A stretch of DNA of 42,178 nt from a virus. The DNA lies in the IMG/VR virus record IMGVR_UViG_3300049919_000310, positions 1 through 42,178 of that record. The stretch is one strand, 5' to 3'. The position numbers were made by a program, and so were the translations under genes. A model generated the notes under the pieces. It did no database searches and was not told the DNA's origin. It saw only the letters and a list, made by a program, of their open reading frames with translations. Each line of letters begins with the position of its first letter. Position 1 is the stretch's first letter. Positions 23,778 through 31,158 of the stretch are shown piece by piece.

Positions 23778-24394
23778 TCCGGCAACACCACCTTTCCGCT
23801 CGCCTGCAGCGCGTCCACGTCCGCGAAGAACGTCTTGCGCAGGGCGGCAATCTTGTCGGCGTTGGGGATGTTCGCCTCCACAATCTCTCTCGCTTTGGCG
23901 TTGTTCATCCACGCGATGAACTTCTCGCAACTGTCGATTTCCCGCTGCTCGCGGCTTTCTTCGACGGCCTTGCGTGCGGTCACGGCCCGATGCTCGCCCG
24001 CCAGTGAATTGACGAGCGTGGACACGTTCTTCACGGCCTCGGCAACTCCGGCATCATCCTCGGCAAGAATCGCGGATTGCAGCCCGGCAGAAAGCAGCAG
24101 GACGTTTCCCTCGTTCAGCTTCGCGGCTTTTCCGGCGAGGCCGGAGATCTGCCCGGCGCGCTTGTCGGCGACCGAGATGCGCGCGAGATGCGCCTCGAAG
24201 TTGCGCTCGCCGCGTTCGCGGTTGAGCCACTTGCTCAGGCCGTCCTTGGAAATCTCCACGTCGTATTCGTCGGCGAGATGCTTGCACGTCACCTCCAGCG
24301 TATGGCCTTCACCAAACGCAAACACAGCATCCGATTGCTCGTCCGAGAGAACGGAGAGCTTCGAGAGCGGGTTGCGTTTGCGTGGTGTCGGCAT
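23774..24394 (-). CDS. Mu gp27-like / DUF3486 protein, probable small terminase
   Basis: A 206-residue protein starting MPTPRKRNPLSKLSVLSDEQ, with an N-terminal helix-turn-helix-like section (LEVTCKHLADEYDVEISKDG, LSKWLNRERGER) and a long helical remainder. DUF3486 proteins (Mu gp27) have just this make-up, size and place before the large terminase and are taken as the small subunit that recognises the packaging site. Start ATG at 24394. It is followed by an ATGA overlap with the large terminase gene. Confidence 0.65.
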   Translation of the reverse strand: MPTPRKRNPLSKLSVLSDEQSDAVFAFGEGHTLEVTCKHLADEYDVEISKDGLSKWLNRERGERNFEAHLARISVADKRAGQISGLAGKAAKLNEGNVLLLSAGLQSAILAEDDAGVAEAVKNVSTLVNSLAGEHRAVTARKAVEESREQREIDSCEKFIAWMNNAKAREIVEANIPNADKIAALRKTFFADVDALQASGKVVLPE

Positions 24395-24400
24395 CGTTCG

Positions 24401-24664
24401 TTAGCTTGCGAGTTCGTCGCGGCCTTCCGCCGTGATGCGCCACGGCGCGAGTTCGGGACTGATCTTCTGCGGGACTCGCGCGACGAAGCCTTTGTCGGCG
24501 AGGTATTGCAGCTCGGCTTTGATGTCGGCGTCTTCGATGTCGCGCAGGCCACGTGATTGCAGGCCGATGGAGAGCATTGAGACTGCGAGACCGTTGACCG
24601 GCGCAGCTTCCAACATGCGGAGGATAGAGTTGCGGATGAGCTGGCGTTTCTCGTTCGTCATCAT
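24401..24664 (-). CDS. Small winged-helix protein (VpaChn25_0724 / Mu gp26-like)
   Basis: An 87-residue protein, MMTNEKRQLIRNSILRMLEA..., with winged-helix features: a helix, SMLSIGLQSRGLRDIEDADI, then ELQYLADKGFVARVPQK and a wing (APWRITAEGRDEL). Similar small proteins lie between gp25- and gp27-like genes in Mu-like phages. It could help packaging or regulate late genes. The role is unknown; the fold call is from pattern. Confidence 0.55.
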   Translation of the reverse strand: MMTNEKRQLIRNSILRMLEAAPVNGLAVSMLSIGLQSRGLRDIEDADIKAELQYLADKGFVARVPQKISPELAPWRITAEGRDELAS

Positions 24665-25119
24665 GATTTCTTGTGGCGGGCTTCGTTGATTGCGACGCTG
24701 GCCGACGTGGCCGCGTCGCGGGCAGTCCTGGCGGCATCGCGCACCTCGTCACCGATGCGCGCCATCACTGCTGCCGTGGCATCGACTTTGCCGATGAGCG
24801 TCTCGATTTTCCGGCTGTTATCGCTGCGGAAATTCTCAATCGCCGTCCAAATCTTCTCGTGTTCGGCGCGATACTCTTCGCGATCCTTTTCATGCTCTGC
24901 GCGGTCAAGGTCCAGATGCATGTTGAACGAAGCCTTCTCGACGAACTTCTCCTGTGCCGCGACCTTGAGCGGCTGCGGGCCAACCGAGACATTGTCCGCC
25001 TTGCCTCCCAATTTCTGCGCCTCGCGATAGAGCCCGATGAGCGCCAGCAGCCCGGCAATCAGCCAGCCCATGAAGCCCTCGGGCATTGGCGATTCGGCGA
25101 TGAAAGGAAGCAGAGACAT
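24661..25119 (-). CDS. Membrane-anchored coiled-coil protein (DUF2730/Mu gp25-like)
   Basis: A 152-residue protein with one N-terminal membrane segment (GFMGWLIAGLLALIGLY, about residues 15-31) followed by a charged coiled coil (DLDRAEHEKDREEYRAEHEK and beyond) and an Ala-rich C-terminus. DUF2730 proteins in Mu-like phages have the same topology and lie near the start of the late operon. A spanin-like role is sometimes supposed, but no lipoprotein partner is encoded next to it. It overlaps the wHTH gene by an ATGA. Confidence 0.55.
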   Translation of the reverse strand: MSLLPFIAESPMPEGFMGWLIAGLLALIGLYREAQKLGGKADNVSVGPQPLKVAAQEKFVEKASFNMHLDLDRAEHEKDREEYRAEHEKIWTAIENFRSDNSRKIETLIGKVDATAAVMARIGDEVRDAARTARDAATSASVAINEARHKKS

Positions 25120-25122
25120 AGG

Positions 25123-25461
25123 CTAGGAAACGGCGGTGTCGGGTTGGATGATGGATTCCTCTGGCTCAGGCGCGGGCCGCTGGTCCGCGAGAAAGGTGAG
25201 CGCGAACACCGGCGCGAGGCTCATGAACCGGCGGCACCAATCGCGACCGCGCCCGAAGTCGTACGGCAGCGAATCGTCAATGAACGCCGCGAGCAGCGAG
25301 TCCTGGGTGTAGTCCGTCGTGACGAACTCGCCGTTGACCGATTGCGTGTAGCTCGGGATCGCTTCGGCGAGCAAAGCCTCCAGCGAATCTCGGAGCCGGG
25401 TCTGGACTGCGGGCTTGGCGACCAGCGCAGAGAGCGCTGCAGCGAGAGCAAACGGGCTCAC
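25123..25461 (-). CDS. Small late-operon protein of unknown function
   Basis: A 112-residue protein from a GTG start at 25461 that makes a GTGA overlap with the upstream ORF. The first half is helical with Ala/Leu-rich repeats (SPFALAAALSALVAKPAVQT). The second half has aromatic residues (PYDFGRGRDWCRRFMSLAPV) and ends acidic. Its position before the gp25-like gene resembles that of Mu lysis genes, but no muramidase motif is seen. No family is recognised. Confidence 0.5.
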   Translation of the reverse strand: MSPFALAAALSALVAKPAVQTRLRDSLEALLAEAIPSYTQSVNGEFVTTDYTQDSLLAAFIDDSLPYDFGRGRDWCRRFMSLAPVFALTFLADQRPAPEPEESIIQPDTAVS

Positions 25462-25778
25462 AGTCGCACCGCCTTTCCGCAGCGCACTGCGGCCCGGCTG
25501 CCAACAACAGCGGAACCGCAGTGCTTATGACCCACGGGAAAGAGAGCGGCAGAAAAGGCAAAGCACTTCGACATGCGCCCCCTCTGCCGTCCGTCGCTTC
25601 CGGCCCGGACATGGGATGGCGTTGCGACGGAATTTTTGCCGGTGCGGAATCCTCCGGCGGAAAGTTTGAAAAAGTGAAGTGCTGGCATGGCGCTCCGTAT
25701 CGCCGCGAGGTCGTTTTTCCGCCAGAAACGGCATACGCCCACGGGCGCGCCCAACGCCGCGCCCATTGCCGCGCCCAT
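25458..25778 (-). CDS. Possible small basic protein with C-terminal Cys/His segment
   Basis: A 106-residue ORF whose TGA overlaps the GTG of the next gene (GTGA), the coupling used throughout this operon; this is the main reason to accept it. The C-terminus contains Cys and His residues (SKCFAF, GHKHCG and VRCGK), which could bind zinc. The remainder is low in acidic residues and less convincing. The region also carries a 9-bp inverted repeat (25484-25492 and 25516-25524). It might be a decayed gene. Start uncertain among several ATGs. Confidence 0.35.
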   Translation of the reverse strand: MGAAMGAALGAPVGVCRFWRKNDLAAIRSAMPALHFFKLSAGGFRTGKNSVATPSHVRAGSDGRQRGRMSKCFAFSAALFPVGHKHCGSAVVGSRAAVRCGKAVRL

Positions 25779-25795
25779 GGGCGCTTTGCCGCGCT

Positions 25796-26017
25796 TTACT
25801 TACGCCGTTTTTTCTCCCGCGCCTCAGCCGCCTTGCGGTCTTGATCCCGGCAGCAGCCGCAACTTCCCCGCTTGGGGTTCTTCGGATCGCAATACCAACA
25901 GGCGGAGCAATCCTTACAAACAGGGCACGGGTCTTTTCCAGTGCAACTCCGACCACTGCCGGGACCGCCAGCGAGCGAGACAGACACGAGGACAACAAGT
26001 AAGGCTAGAGCTTTCAT
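25796..26017 (-). CDS. Small exported cysteine-rich protein
   Basis: A 73-residue protein with a signal peptide (MKALALLVVLVSVSLAGG) and nine cysteines in the next 40 residues (25, 31, 34, 37, 40, 43, 53, 55, 56), mostly as CxxC repeats, then a charged tail ending KKRRK. The Cys spacing could form a disulphide-rich or metal-binding knob in the periplasm. ATG at 26017 overlaps the preceding TGA (ATGA), so it is translated with the zinc-ribbon membrane protein and may be expressed with the repressor in the lysogen. No family is recognised; superinfection exclusion or host-fitness roles are possible. Confidence 0.6.
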   Translation of the reverse strand: MKALALLVVLVSVSLAGGPGSGRSCTGKDPCPVCKDCSACWYCDPKNPKRGSCGCCRDQDRKAAEAREKKRRK

Positions 26018-26421
26018 TTGCCCTGGTCAAAACCCTCACGGAAGCCGAATCGGAATTGGAGTTGATCATTGTCCGAGTGTGGAAAATGTATCTTGGAGAT
26101 AGCGATGAGCGCATCTTTCGTCGGCATGTAATTGCCCGACTTCGCGTGCGAGCGGCCAAGCGAGTAGCCTTTATCGTGTGCGCCGCTGCTGATAGCGGCC
26201 TGCGCAGGAGGAGCGTAACTCTCGCGGGAACTGCTGGACCCTCCGCTGCACATCTTCATCACCACAGCGAAGACGAAGCACAGGCCAAAGATACCCGCGC
26301 AGCCGAGCTTGGGCGGCGGCGCGGAAAGTGAGGCGTATACGCCACCGCAGTGCGGACACACCCTTGCGGACGGGGCTACCGGCTTTGTGCAGATCGGGCA
26401 AGGTATCAGTGTATTGTTCAT
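26014..26421 (-). CDS. Zinc-ribbon membrane protein downstream of the repressor
   Basis: A 135-residue protein with an N-terminal zinc ribbon (CPIC at 8-11 and CPHC at 22-25), a membrane segment (about 40-58, GCAGIFGLCFVFAVVMKM), a Ser/Ala linker and a C-terminal polar domain (ISKIHFPHSDNDQLQFRFGF). The ATG at 26421 overlaps the stop of the repressor gene (ATGA), so it should be made in the lysogen. Topology suggests a sensor or exclusion protein with the ribbon in the cytoplasm. The role is inferred from position only. Confidence 0.6.
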   Translation of the reverse strand: MNNTLIPCPICTKPVAPSARVCPHCGGVYASLSAPPPKLGCAGIFGLCFVFAVVMKMCSGGSSSSRESYAPPAQAAISSGAHDKGYSLGRSHAKSGNYMPTKDALIAISKIHFPHSDNDQLQFRFGFREGFDQGK

Positions 26422-27341
26422 TGGCGGCGAAGGTTCTGAGTGACTTGAGCGACAGGATAGATCCACGCGATCTCATCGCGGGAAAGCTCAAAGTCTTTAT
26501 GCGAGGTGTTCGTGCTCGCGAGCACGATCTTATCACCTGAGTTTTTGAGCAGCGTTTTACAATACACATCACCGTCGAGCGTGCGCACAATGACGGTGTC
26601 GCCCGCGCGTGGAGTCCAGGACGGAGCAACGATGACGCGGTCGCCTTGATTGATACGCGGCGACATGGAGTCGCCCGCAATCTCCAAAGCAAAAGCGCGT
26701 GCATCGTCAACGTCGAGAGCGAGCACACCGGTCTGGTCGTATGCCTCGTCTGTATGTCCGACTTGATATTGACCGGCCTGCGCCCAGCTCAGCAGCGGGA
26801 CGTAGCGCGCCTTTGTGCCCGGAGGAAGTTGGATGCGCGGCTTTGTGCCGAGCGGAGCTTCCGTCCCGTCCTCCTTGACCACCGACGTCGAGTCGCTACC
26901 CATCATCAGCGATTCTTTGTCGAGACCAGGCAACGCGCGGCATATCGCCTCGATCATATTTTCGCTCGCACGCGCGCGGCCCTCGACTACGGCCTGCACG
27001 ACGCCGATCTGGTAGCCGATGATCTTTGCAAGTTCGCGCGAGTCGATGCCCGCATCCTCCATCTCCAGACGCAAAGCATCGAGTGCGGAGAAGCGCTTGT
27101 ATGCCTGCTCGCGAAGCACCTGACGGCCATCCAGCAGCCATTCAGGCTCGACCCCGAGTTTGCGCGCCAGACGAACGCCAGTATCATGTGAAGGCGTCGA
27201 GCCGCGCAGCCAGCGGCCCACCGTCGTATGCTCCACACCGGCCAGCTTCCCGACGCCGACGGCGGTCAACTTTCGCGCTGCCATTATAGTCCACAGCCTT
27301 GCCGCAAAGGGCGTCATCTTGGCATCGGGTTGAAAGTTCAT
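26418..27341 (-). CDS. Prophage repressor, LexA/S24 type with two HTH regions
   Basis: A 307-residue protein that should keep the prophage silent. An N-terminal HTH (about 17-70, TAVGVGKLAGVEHTTVGRWL) is followed by a second HTH-like region (about 88-138, SRELAKIIGYQIGVVQAVVE). The C-terminal half is an S24 peptidase domain: the Ala189-Gly190 cleavage bond in SWAQAGQY, Ser225 in AGDSMSP and Lys262 in GDVYCKTLL form the self-cleavage set of LexA and lambda CI. So RecA-stimulated cleavage after DNA damage is expected. The start at 27341 includes a short N-terminal extension; 27317 is an alternative. It is read away from the cro-like gene across the operator region. Confidence 0.85.
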   Translation of the reverse strand: MNFQPDAKMTPFAARLWTIMAARKLTAVGVGKLAGVEHTTVGRWLRGSTPSHDTGVRLARKLGVEPEWLLDGRQVLREQAYKRFSALDALRLEMEDAGIDSRELAKIIGYQIGVVQAVVEGRARASENMIEAICRALPGLDKESLMMGSDSTSVVKEDGTEAPLGTKPRIQLPPGTKARYVPLLSWAQAGQYQVGHTDEAYDQTGVLALDVDDARAFALEIAGDSMSPRINQGDRVIVAPSWTPRAGDTVIVRTLDGDVYCKTLLKNSGDKIVLASTNTSHKDFELSRDEIAWIYPVAQVTQNLRRQ

Positions 27342-27351
27342 CTGGGGCTTA

Positions 27352-27368
27352 TCGCACAATCCGCACGT
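27352..27368. promoter_or_regulatory. Operator repeat copy 1
   Basis: TCGCACAATCCGCACGT lies 11 bases upstream of the repressor start. It is nearly the same as two other copies at 27402-27419 and 27627-27644. The repeated unit CGCACAATNCGCAC is itself a direct repeat of CGCAC 9 bases apart, about one helical turn, suiting a repressor bound on one DNA face. Confidence 0.6.
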
Positions 27369-27401
27369 TTTTGAAATTATTTGTTGCACATTCGGAAAAA
27401 G

Positions 27402-27419
27402 TGCGCACAATGCGCACAT
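27402..27419. promoter_or_regulatory. Operator repeat copy 2 overlapping the cro-like start
   Basis: TGCGCACAATGCGCACAT runs into the ATG of the cro-like gene. It also fits a -10-like CACAAT (27406-27411) 16 bases after TTGCAC (27384-27389). If this is the promoter, transcription would begin about at the ATG itself, making the mRNA leaderless, and bound repressor would block it. No SD is visible. The promoter reading is weak. Confidence 0.5.
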
Positions 27420-27612
27420 GATGGTTTTACCAAAAGAAGTTCGCGAGATTCGCGCAGCGATGGAGATGAGGGGAATCAATACCCGCTCGCTCAGCGGCCT
27501 CGCCAAGCTGGATTACGTGTATGTGTCGAAAGCGCTGAACGGGTGGCCCGCATTCACGAAGTATCTACCCGCTATCAAAAAGGCCGTCGAAGCAGTCAAA
27601 GTTCCAGCGTGA
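27418..27612 (+). CDS. Cro-like small HTH regulator
   Basis: A 64-residue protein, MMVLPKEVREIRAAMEMRGI..., with one HTH (about 22-45, TRSLSGLAKLDYVYVSKALN). It is the first gene of the rightward operon and divergent from the repressor across 76 bases, the standard cro position. It would bind the repeats at its own 5' and 3' sides and turn down repressor synthesis. No SD is seen before the ATG, and operator copy 2 overlaps its start. Confidence 0.65.
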   Translation: MMVLPKEVREIRAAMEMRGINTRSLSGLAKLDYVYVSKALNGWPAFTKYLPAIKKAVEAVKVPA

Positions 27613-27626
27613 TTATTTGCTCACGA

Positions 27627-27655
27627 TACGCACAATCCGCACATGACGCACAATG
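27627..27655. promoter_or_regulatory. Operator repeat copy 3 plus half site
   Basis: TACGCACAATCCGCACAT (27627-27644) followed by GACGCACAATG. It lies in the gap between the cro-like gene and the next ORF and repeats the pattern of the main operator region, including an upstream GATTATTTGCTCAC (27611-27624) that mirrors ATTATTTGTTGCAC (27376-27389). The operator block was probably duplicated. A second controlled promoter for the rest of the early operon is likely. Confidence 0.55.
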
Positions 27656-27659
27656 AATA

Positions 27660-28025
27660 ATGGAAGCCAACGCCGCCGCCCTACACGGACAGATCAAAGC
27701 GTTCTACAAGAACAGCGCGAAGAACAAATTGGCGGACGTCTATGCCACGCATGGAGTGGACATCCGCCAGTGGCAAAAGTGGCTCGGCGGTCGAACACCT
27801 CGCGATCTCTCCCCGAAGTTCTGGCCGCTGGTCGAGCGCTTCATGCCCGGTGCGACCGCCCTGGTCTTTCCGGCGTGCGCAGTTCCGAAACCACCAGCGG
27901 ACCCACGCGATGCGCGGATCGCGGCACTGGAAGCCGAGCTGGAGACATTGCGACGCAACGCAGCGCAGCACGCCGCGATTCTCGCGGAGGAAGCGGAGCT
28001 GAAAGCAACGCCTGAATATTTATGA
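27660..28025 (+). CDS. Early protein with C-terminal coiled coil
   Basis: A 121-residue protein, MEANAAALHGQIKAFYKNSA..., whose first half has an HTH-like stretch (KLADVYATHGVDIRQWQKWL) and whose last third is a charged coiled coil (ARIAALEAELETLRRNAAQH). This could be a small DNA-binding dimer acting early, as Ner-type proteins do, but I do not recognise the family. The gene begins right after operator copy 3 with no SD. Confidence 0.5.
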   Translation: MEANAAALHGQIKAFYKNSAKNKLADVYATHGVDIRQWQKWLGGRTPRDLSPKFWPLVERFMPGATALVFPACAVPKPPADPRDARIAALEAELETLRRNAAQHAAILAEEAELKATPEYL

Positions 28026-28219
28026 CCCGGACAAACCACATCATGACGTGCCGCTGCGGCGGCATCACATTACCCGTATGCGCGGAGACCGAAAGAGTCT
28101 GGTGCGCACAATGTCTGCCGAATGACCTGCCTCACTATAAGAGGCAGGAAGAACGGCGGAGAAACCCGGAGCTGCCGTTCGACGGCAAGCCCGCAAAGCG
28201 CCAGGAGGTGCTCGCTTGA
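28022..28219 (+). CDS. Small zinc-finger-like early protein
   Basis: A 65-residue protein with MTCRCGG and VWCAQCLP segments, giving four Cys residues suitable for one zinc site, followed by a basic tail (YKRQEERRRNPELPF). The ATG makes an ATGA overlap with the preceding stop. A nucleic-acid binding role is possible. Confidence 0.5.
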   Translation: MTRTNHIMTCRCGGITLPVCAETERVWCAQCLPNDLPHYKRQEERRRNPELPFDGKPAKRQEVLA

Positions 28220-28407
28220 GCGCCGAAGCACTCCGCACGAAAGCCGAACGGCTGCGCAAGCAGGCGGACAAGGCAATTGAAGACGCCATGTATAGCGACG
28301 CGCCCGGCGCGACGGCCAACGCCAAGTCGGAAGCCGCCGAACTGCGCGCCAGCGCGGCGAAGCTCGAAACCCAAGCCGCTCACCTCGAAGCACAGGAGGG
28401 CAACTAA
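28216..28407 (+). CDS. Small helical early protein (TTG start)
   Basis: A 63-residue Ala/Lys/Glu-rich protein, almost all helix (ALRTKAERLRKQADKAIEDA). The TTG at 28216 overlaps the preceding TGA (TTGA) and has a clean AGGAGG at 28203-28208, which fixes the start. Function unknown. Confidence 0.55.
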   Translation: MSAEALRTKAERLRKQADKAIEDAMYSDAPGATANAKSEAAELRASAAKLETQAAHLEAQEGN

Positions 28408-28408
28408 G

Positions 28409-28714
28409 ATGGACGCCCGAACCAAAGCCCACGTCGAAAAGCTCACCCGCGCCGCGCTCGAAAAGCTCCGCGTGGCGCTGGAGGACTGCAAGGCTGGCCG
28501 GCTCGCCTCGGCAAGTTGCGAGGCGACCGAGGCAGGCCGCATCGTCACCGAGTTGAACGACGAACTCTATACCGCCGCGCACGCGGTCTATCAATGGCCT
28601 GAGCCGCCGTTCCAACTCCCGCCCGTCTCGCCGACCGCGCGGATCAGCAACTACCCCGTCCGCCCGTGGCTCACGCCGCACCAGGACCACACCAAGCCAA
28701 TCGTCACGCCCTAA
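28409..28714 (+). CDS. Early protein of unknown function before the transposase
   Basis: A 101-residue protein, MDARTKAHVEKLTRAALEKL..., with a helical first half and a proline-rich end (WPEPPFQLPPVSPTARI). AGGAGGG at 28394-28400 supports the ATG at 28409, not the upstream ones. Its TAA overlaps the transposase ATG (TAATG), so the two are coupled. Confidence 0.5.
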   Translation: MDARTKAHVEKLTRAALEKLRVALEDCKAGRLASASCEATEAGRIVTELNDELYTAAHAVYQWPEPPFQLPPVSPTARISNYPVRPWLTPHQDHTKPIVTP

Positions 28715-31155
28715 TGAACCTCGCCGTCCAATTACCCACCGCTGCCGCCATCCTCGACGAGAAGCTCTCCGCGCCCGATTGGGTGAAGCTGCTCCGCGCC
28801 GTCCGCGCCCAGCGCGGCGAATCATTCAGCGAGCAGGCGTTTCGCAAGCGCTGCGCCGGGCTCGCCGTGAGCGAGATCTCCGGCGGCGCGATGCGCGTCC
28901 TGTTCCCACTCTCCCGGCTGCCGGATGACTACCGCCGCGAGCTGGACCTGCTGAAGACCATGCACGCCGCGCAGACGTTCCACGAGCTGCACTCGATGAT
29001 CCGCTGCGAGACGCGCCACGAGCTGGCCGTGGTGAAGACCACCGGCAAGCCGTGGGAGTCGCACCCCGAAGCCGCGAAAGACCGCGCGCTGAAACGCCAG
29101 CAAGTCATGACCGCCTACTACCTCGCGAGGGAAGCACACGGCGAGATGAAGAGCGTGCAAATCGCGATGGGCAAATGGGCGGACGTGTTTGGCGAGGCGT
29201 GCAACGAGAAGACGATCCGCCGCCTCCGCGACAAGATCGACCACTGCGGCGGCGCGCACGCCCAGCGCGAAGCGTTCCTCGACAACAAGAGCTGCGACCA
29301 CAAAGCCGCGCGGCGCGAAGTGAAGCTCGGCATCCCGACCGTGTTGATTGAGGAGTTCAAGAGCCGGTGCATCGCCTCGGGAGCCGCCCACATTTCCAGC
29401 GCGTATGATTCGCTGGTCGTGGATTGGATGACGGGCAACGAAGTTCCCGGCCTGCCCATCCGCAGCAACGGCGCGGCATTCCCTTGGAGCTACAAACAGA
29501 TGCGCCCGTTTGCGCCATCGACTCCGGCCCGCGTGCGGGGCGCGCGGGGCGAGGCGGCATTCCTCCGCGAGTGCGCGCCGTGGACTCACCGCAGCGTGGA
29601 GACCCTACGACCGCTGGAGATGCTGGTGCTCGATGACACGCGCATCGACTTGATCGCCACGGACGATCTGAACGCGGGCCGGTTGATCGAGCTGAAGGCT
29701 TACATCCTCATGGATGTCCGCACCCGCCGCATCCTCGGGTTCACCATCAAGGACGGCCCCATCGAGAAAGAGGATGTCTTCTCGCTGATTGCACGCGGCC
29801 TGCGCGGCTTCGGCCTGCCCGTCGGGTATCCGATGCGCATCCTGTTTGAGCGCGGCACCGTGGCCTGCGCACCCGCCGCGCAGACTTTGTTGGAAAGCAT
29901 CTGGCCGGGCCGGATCGAGATTCACCGCACCGGCATGGACGGCAAGCGCGCGCAAGTCGGAGCCTTTTGGGAAAGCCAGTCCGGGCACTGGATGGGCAAG
30001 GCGTGGATCGAATCGTTCATGCGCACGCTCTCATTCATGCTGGAGCAATTGCCTGGTCAACGTGGCCGCAACTTCACGCTGCAGCCCGCGACCCTCGGGC
30101 TCAAAGGTCGGGACCACACGACCAACATGCTCCGCTACGACAAGGGCCGGAGCGGCGTCTCCACCGAGATGCACGAAGCGGCGCTCACCGGCTTTGCGAG
30201 CAACGCGCTGGAGTGGATCGAGAACGGCACCATCGGCGACCCGCGCGCCCGGCTCAAGGCCCGCGCGCTGCTGCCGAAAGCATGGGTGATCCGCAAGATT
30301 GCCGACAACGTCGCCTTCTACAACGCCCGCCACGACCACCGCCGCACCGGCTACGCCGTCCGCGAAAGCCTCGGCGAGAAGGGCGAACTCGTGACCACGA
30401 CCGAGAGCGCCGACGAACTTTGGGAGCGGCTCAGCGCCGTGTGCCCTGCCGAGCGCGTGAATCCCGCCGACGCGTCCTCGCTGCTCAAATGGCGCGGCAA
30501 GACGGTGAACGTCTGCGCCCGCGAAGGCGTGACGATGGACGTGAAGCCGTTCAAAGGCCTGCGCTTCCACAGCCCGAACTCGCTGGCCTGCCACCTCGCA
30601 AAGCAGATGAACACGCAGACGAAGCGCATGGTCGCACTCTACGACGAAGAGGCGCTGCGGACATGGCGTCCCGGCTGCGGATGGCAGGTGGAGATCCACC
30701 TCATGCACGACACAAACGCCGCGTGGCAACCCGGCGACCCCGGCAGATACTTGGAGACCTTGCCGCTTGTGACCAATCCCGAAGTGCTCGACGAAGCAGC
30801 CCTCGCTGCCGAAGCGGCACGCAAGGAAACCGAGCTGCGCCGCACGAAGCTGGAACTTATCCAAGCCGCTGGCCCGGCAATGGCGCGCCACCTCCGCGAC
30901 GTGGAGCACGACGAAGCGCGGCTCAAAGGCGTGGTCGTCCCGATGAACCTGAGCCTCGCGCAAATGAGCGCGAGCCAGTTTAGCCAGGACATCCGCAACG
31001 GCGCGGAAGATGCCATCGCGAACGCCGCCCAGCGCGCCAACGAAACCCGCGCCGGAGCGCGCGACGAAGCCGCCGAGGAACTCGCACGCTTCCAGGCTGC
31101 ACACGCAACCACCACGACCGCGACCGACGACGACGCGGAACTCGCGCCTATCTAA
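28714..31155 (+). CDS. MuA-like DDE-type transposase with Glu at second catalytic site
   Basis: An 813-residue protein that should cut and join the phage ends during integration and replicative transposition. The rve core has Asp307 (EMLVLDDTRID), a second acidic residue Glu379 (RILFERGTV) where MuA and TnsB have Asp, and Glu433 (GKAWIESFMRTL). The intervals of 72 and 54 residues match MuA Asp269, Asp336, Glu392 (67 and 56). N-terminal helical domains would bind the end repeats; the last 120 residues are helical and likely contact the ATPase. The start at 28714 overlaps the previous TAA. Confidence 0.85.
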   Translation: MNLAVQLPTAAAILDEKLSAPDWVKLLRAVRAQRGESFSEQAFRKRCAGLAVSEISGGAMRVLFPLSRLPDDYRRELDLLKTMHAAQTFHELHSMIRCETRHELAVVKTTGKPWESHPEAAKDRALKRQQVMTAYYLAREAHGEMKSVQIAMGKWADVFGEACNEKTIRRLRDKIDHCGGAHAQREAFLDNKSCDHKAARREVKLGIPTVLIEEFKSRCIASGAAHISSAYDSLVVDWMTGNEVPGLPIRSNGAAFPWSYKQMRPFAPSTPARVRGARGEAAFLRECAPWTHRSVETLRPLEMLVLDDTRIDLIATDDLNAGRLIELKAYILMDVRTRRILGFTIKDGPIEKEDVFSLIARGLRGFGLPVGYPMRILFERGTVACAPAAQTLLESIWPGRIEIHRTGMDGKRAQVGAFWESQSGHWMGKAWIESFMRTLSFMLEQLPGQRGRNFTLQPATLGLKGRDHTTNMLRYDKGRSGVSTEMHEAALTGFASNALEWIENGTIGDPRARLKARALLPKAWVIRKIADNVAFYNARHDHRRTGYAVRESLGEKGELVTTTESADELWERLSAVCPAERVNPADASSLLKWRGKTVNVCAREGVTMDVKPFKGLRFHSPNSLACHLAKQMNTQTKRMVALYDEEALRTWRPGCGWQVEIHLMHDTNAAWQPGDPGRYLETLPLVTNPEVLDEAALAAEAARKETELRRTKLELIQAAGPAMARHLRDVEHDEARLKGVVVPMNLSLAQMSASQFSQDIRNGAEDAIANAAQRANETRAGARDEAAEELARFQAAHATTTTATDDDAELAPI

Positions 31156-31158
31156 TTT

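Noticed and set aside
25521-25844. 107-residue plus-strand ORF near the start of the late operon
   Set aside because: No SD, no coupling to neighbours and low-complexity Arg/Ala content; the minus-strand frame has a GTGA overlap instead.
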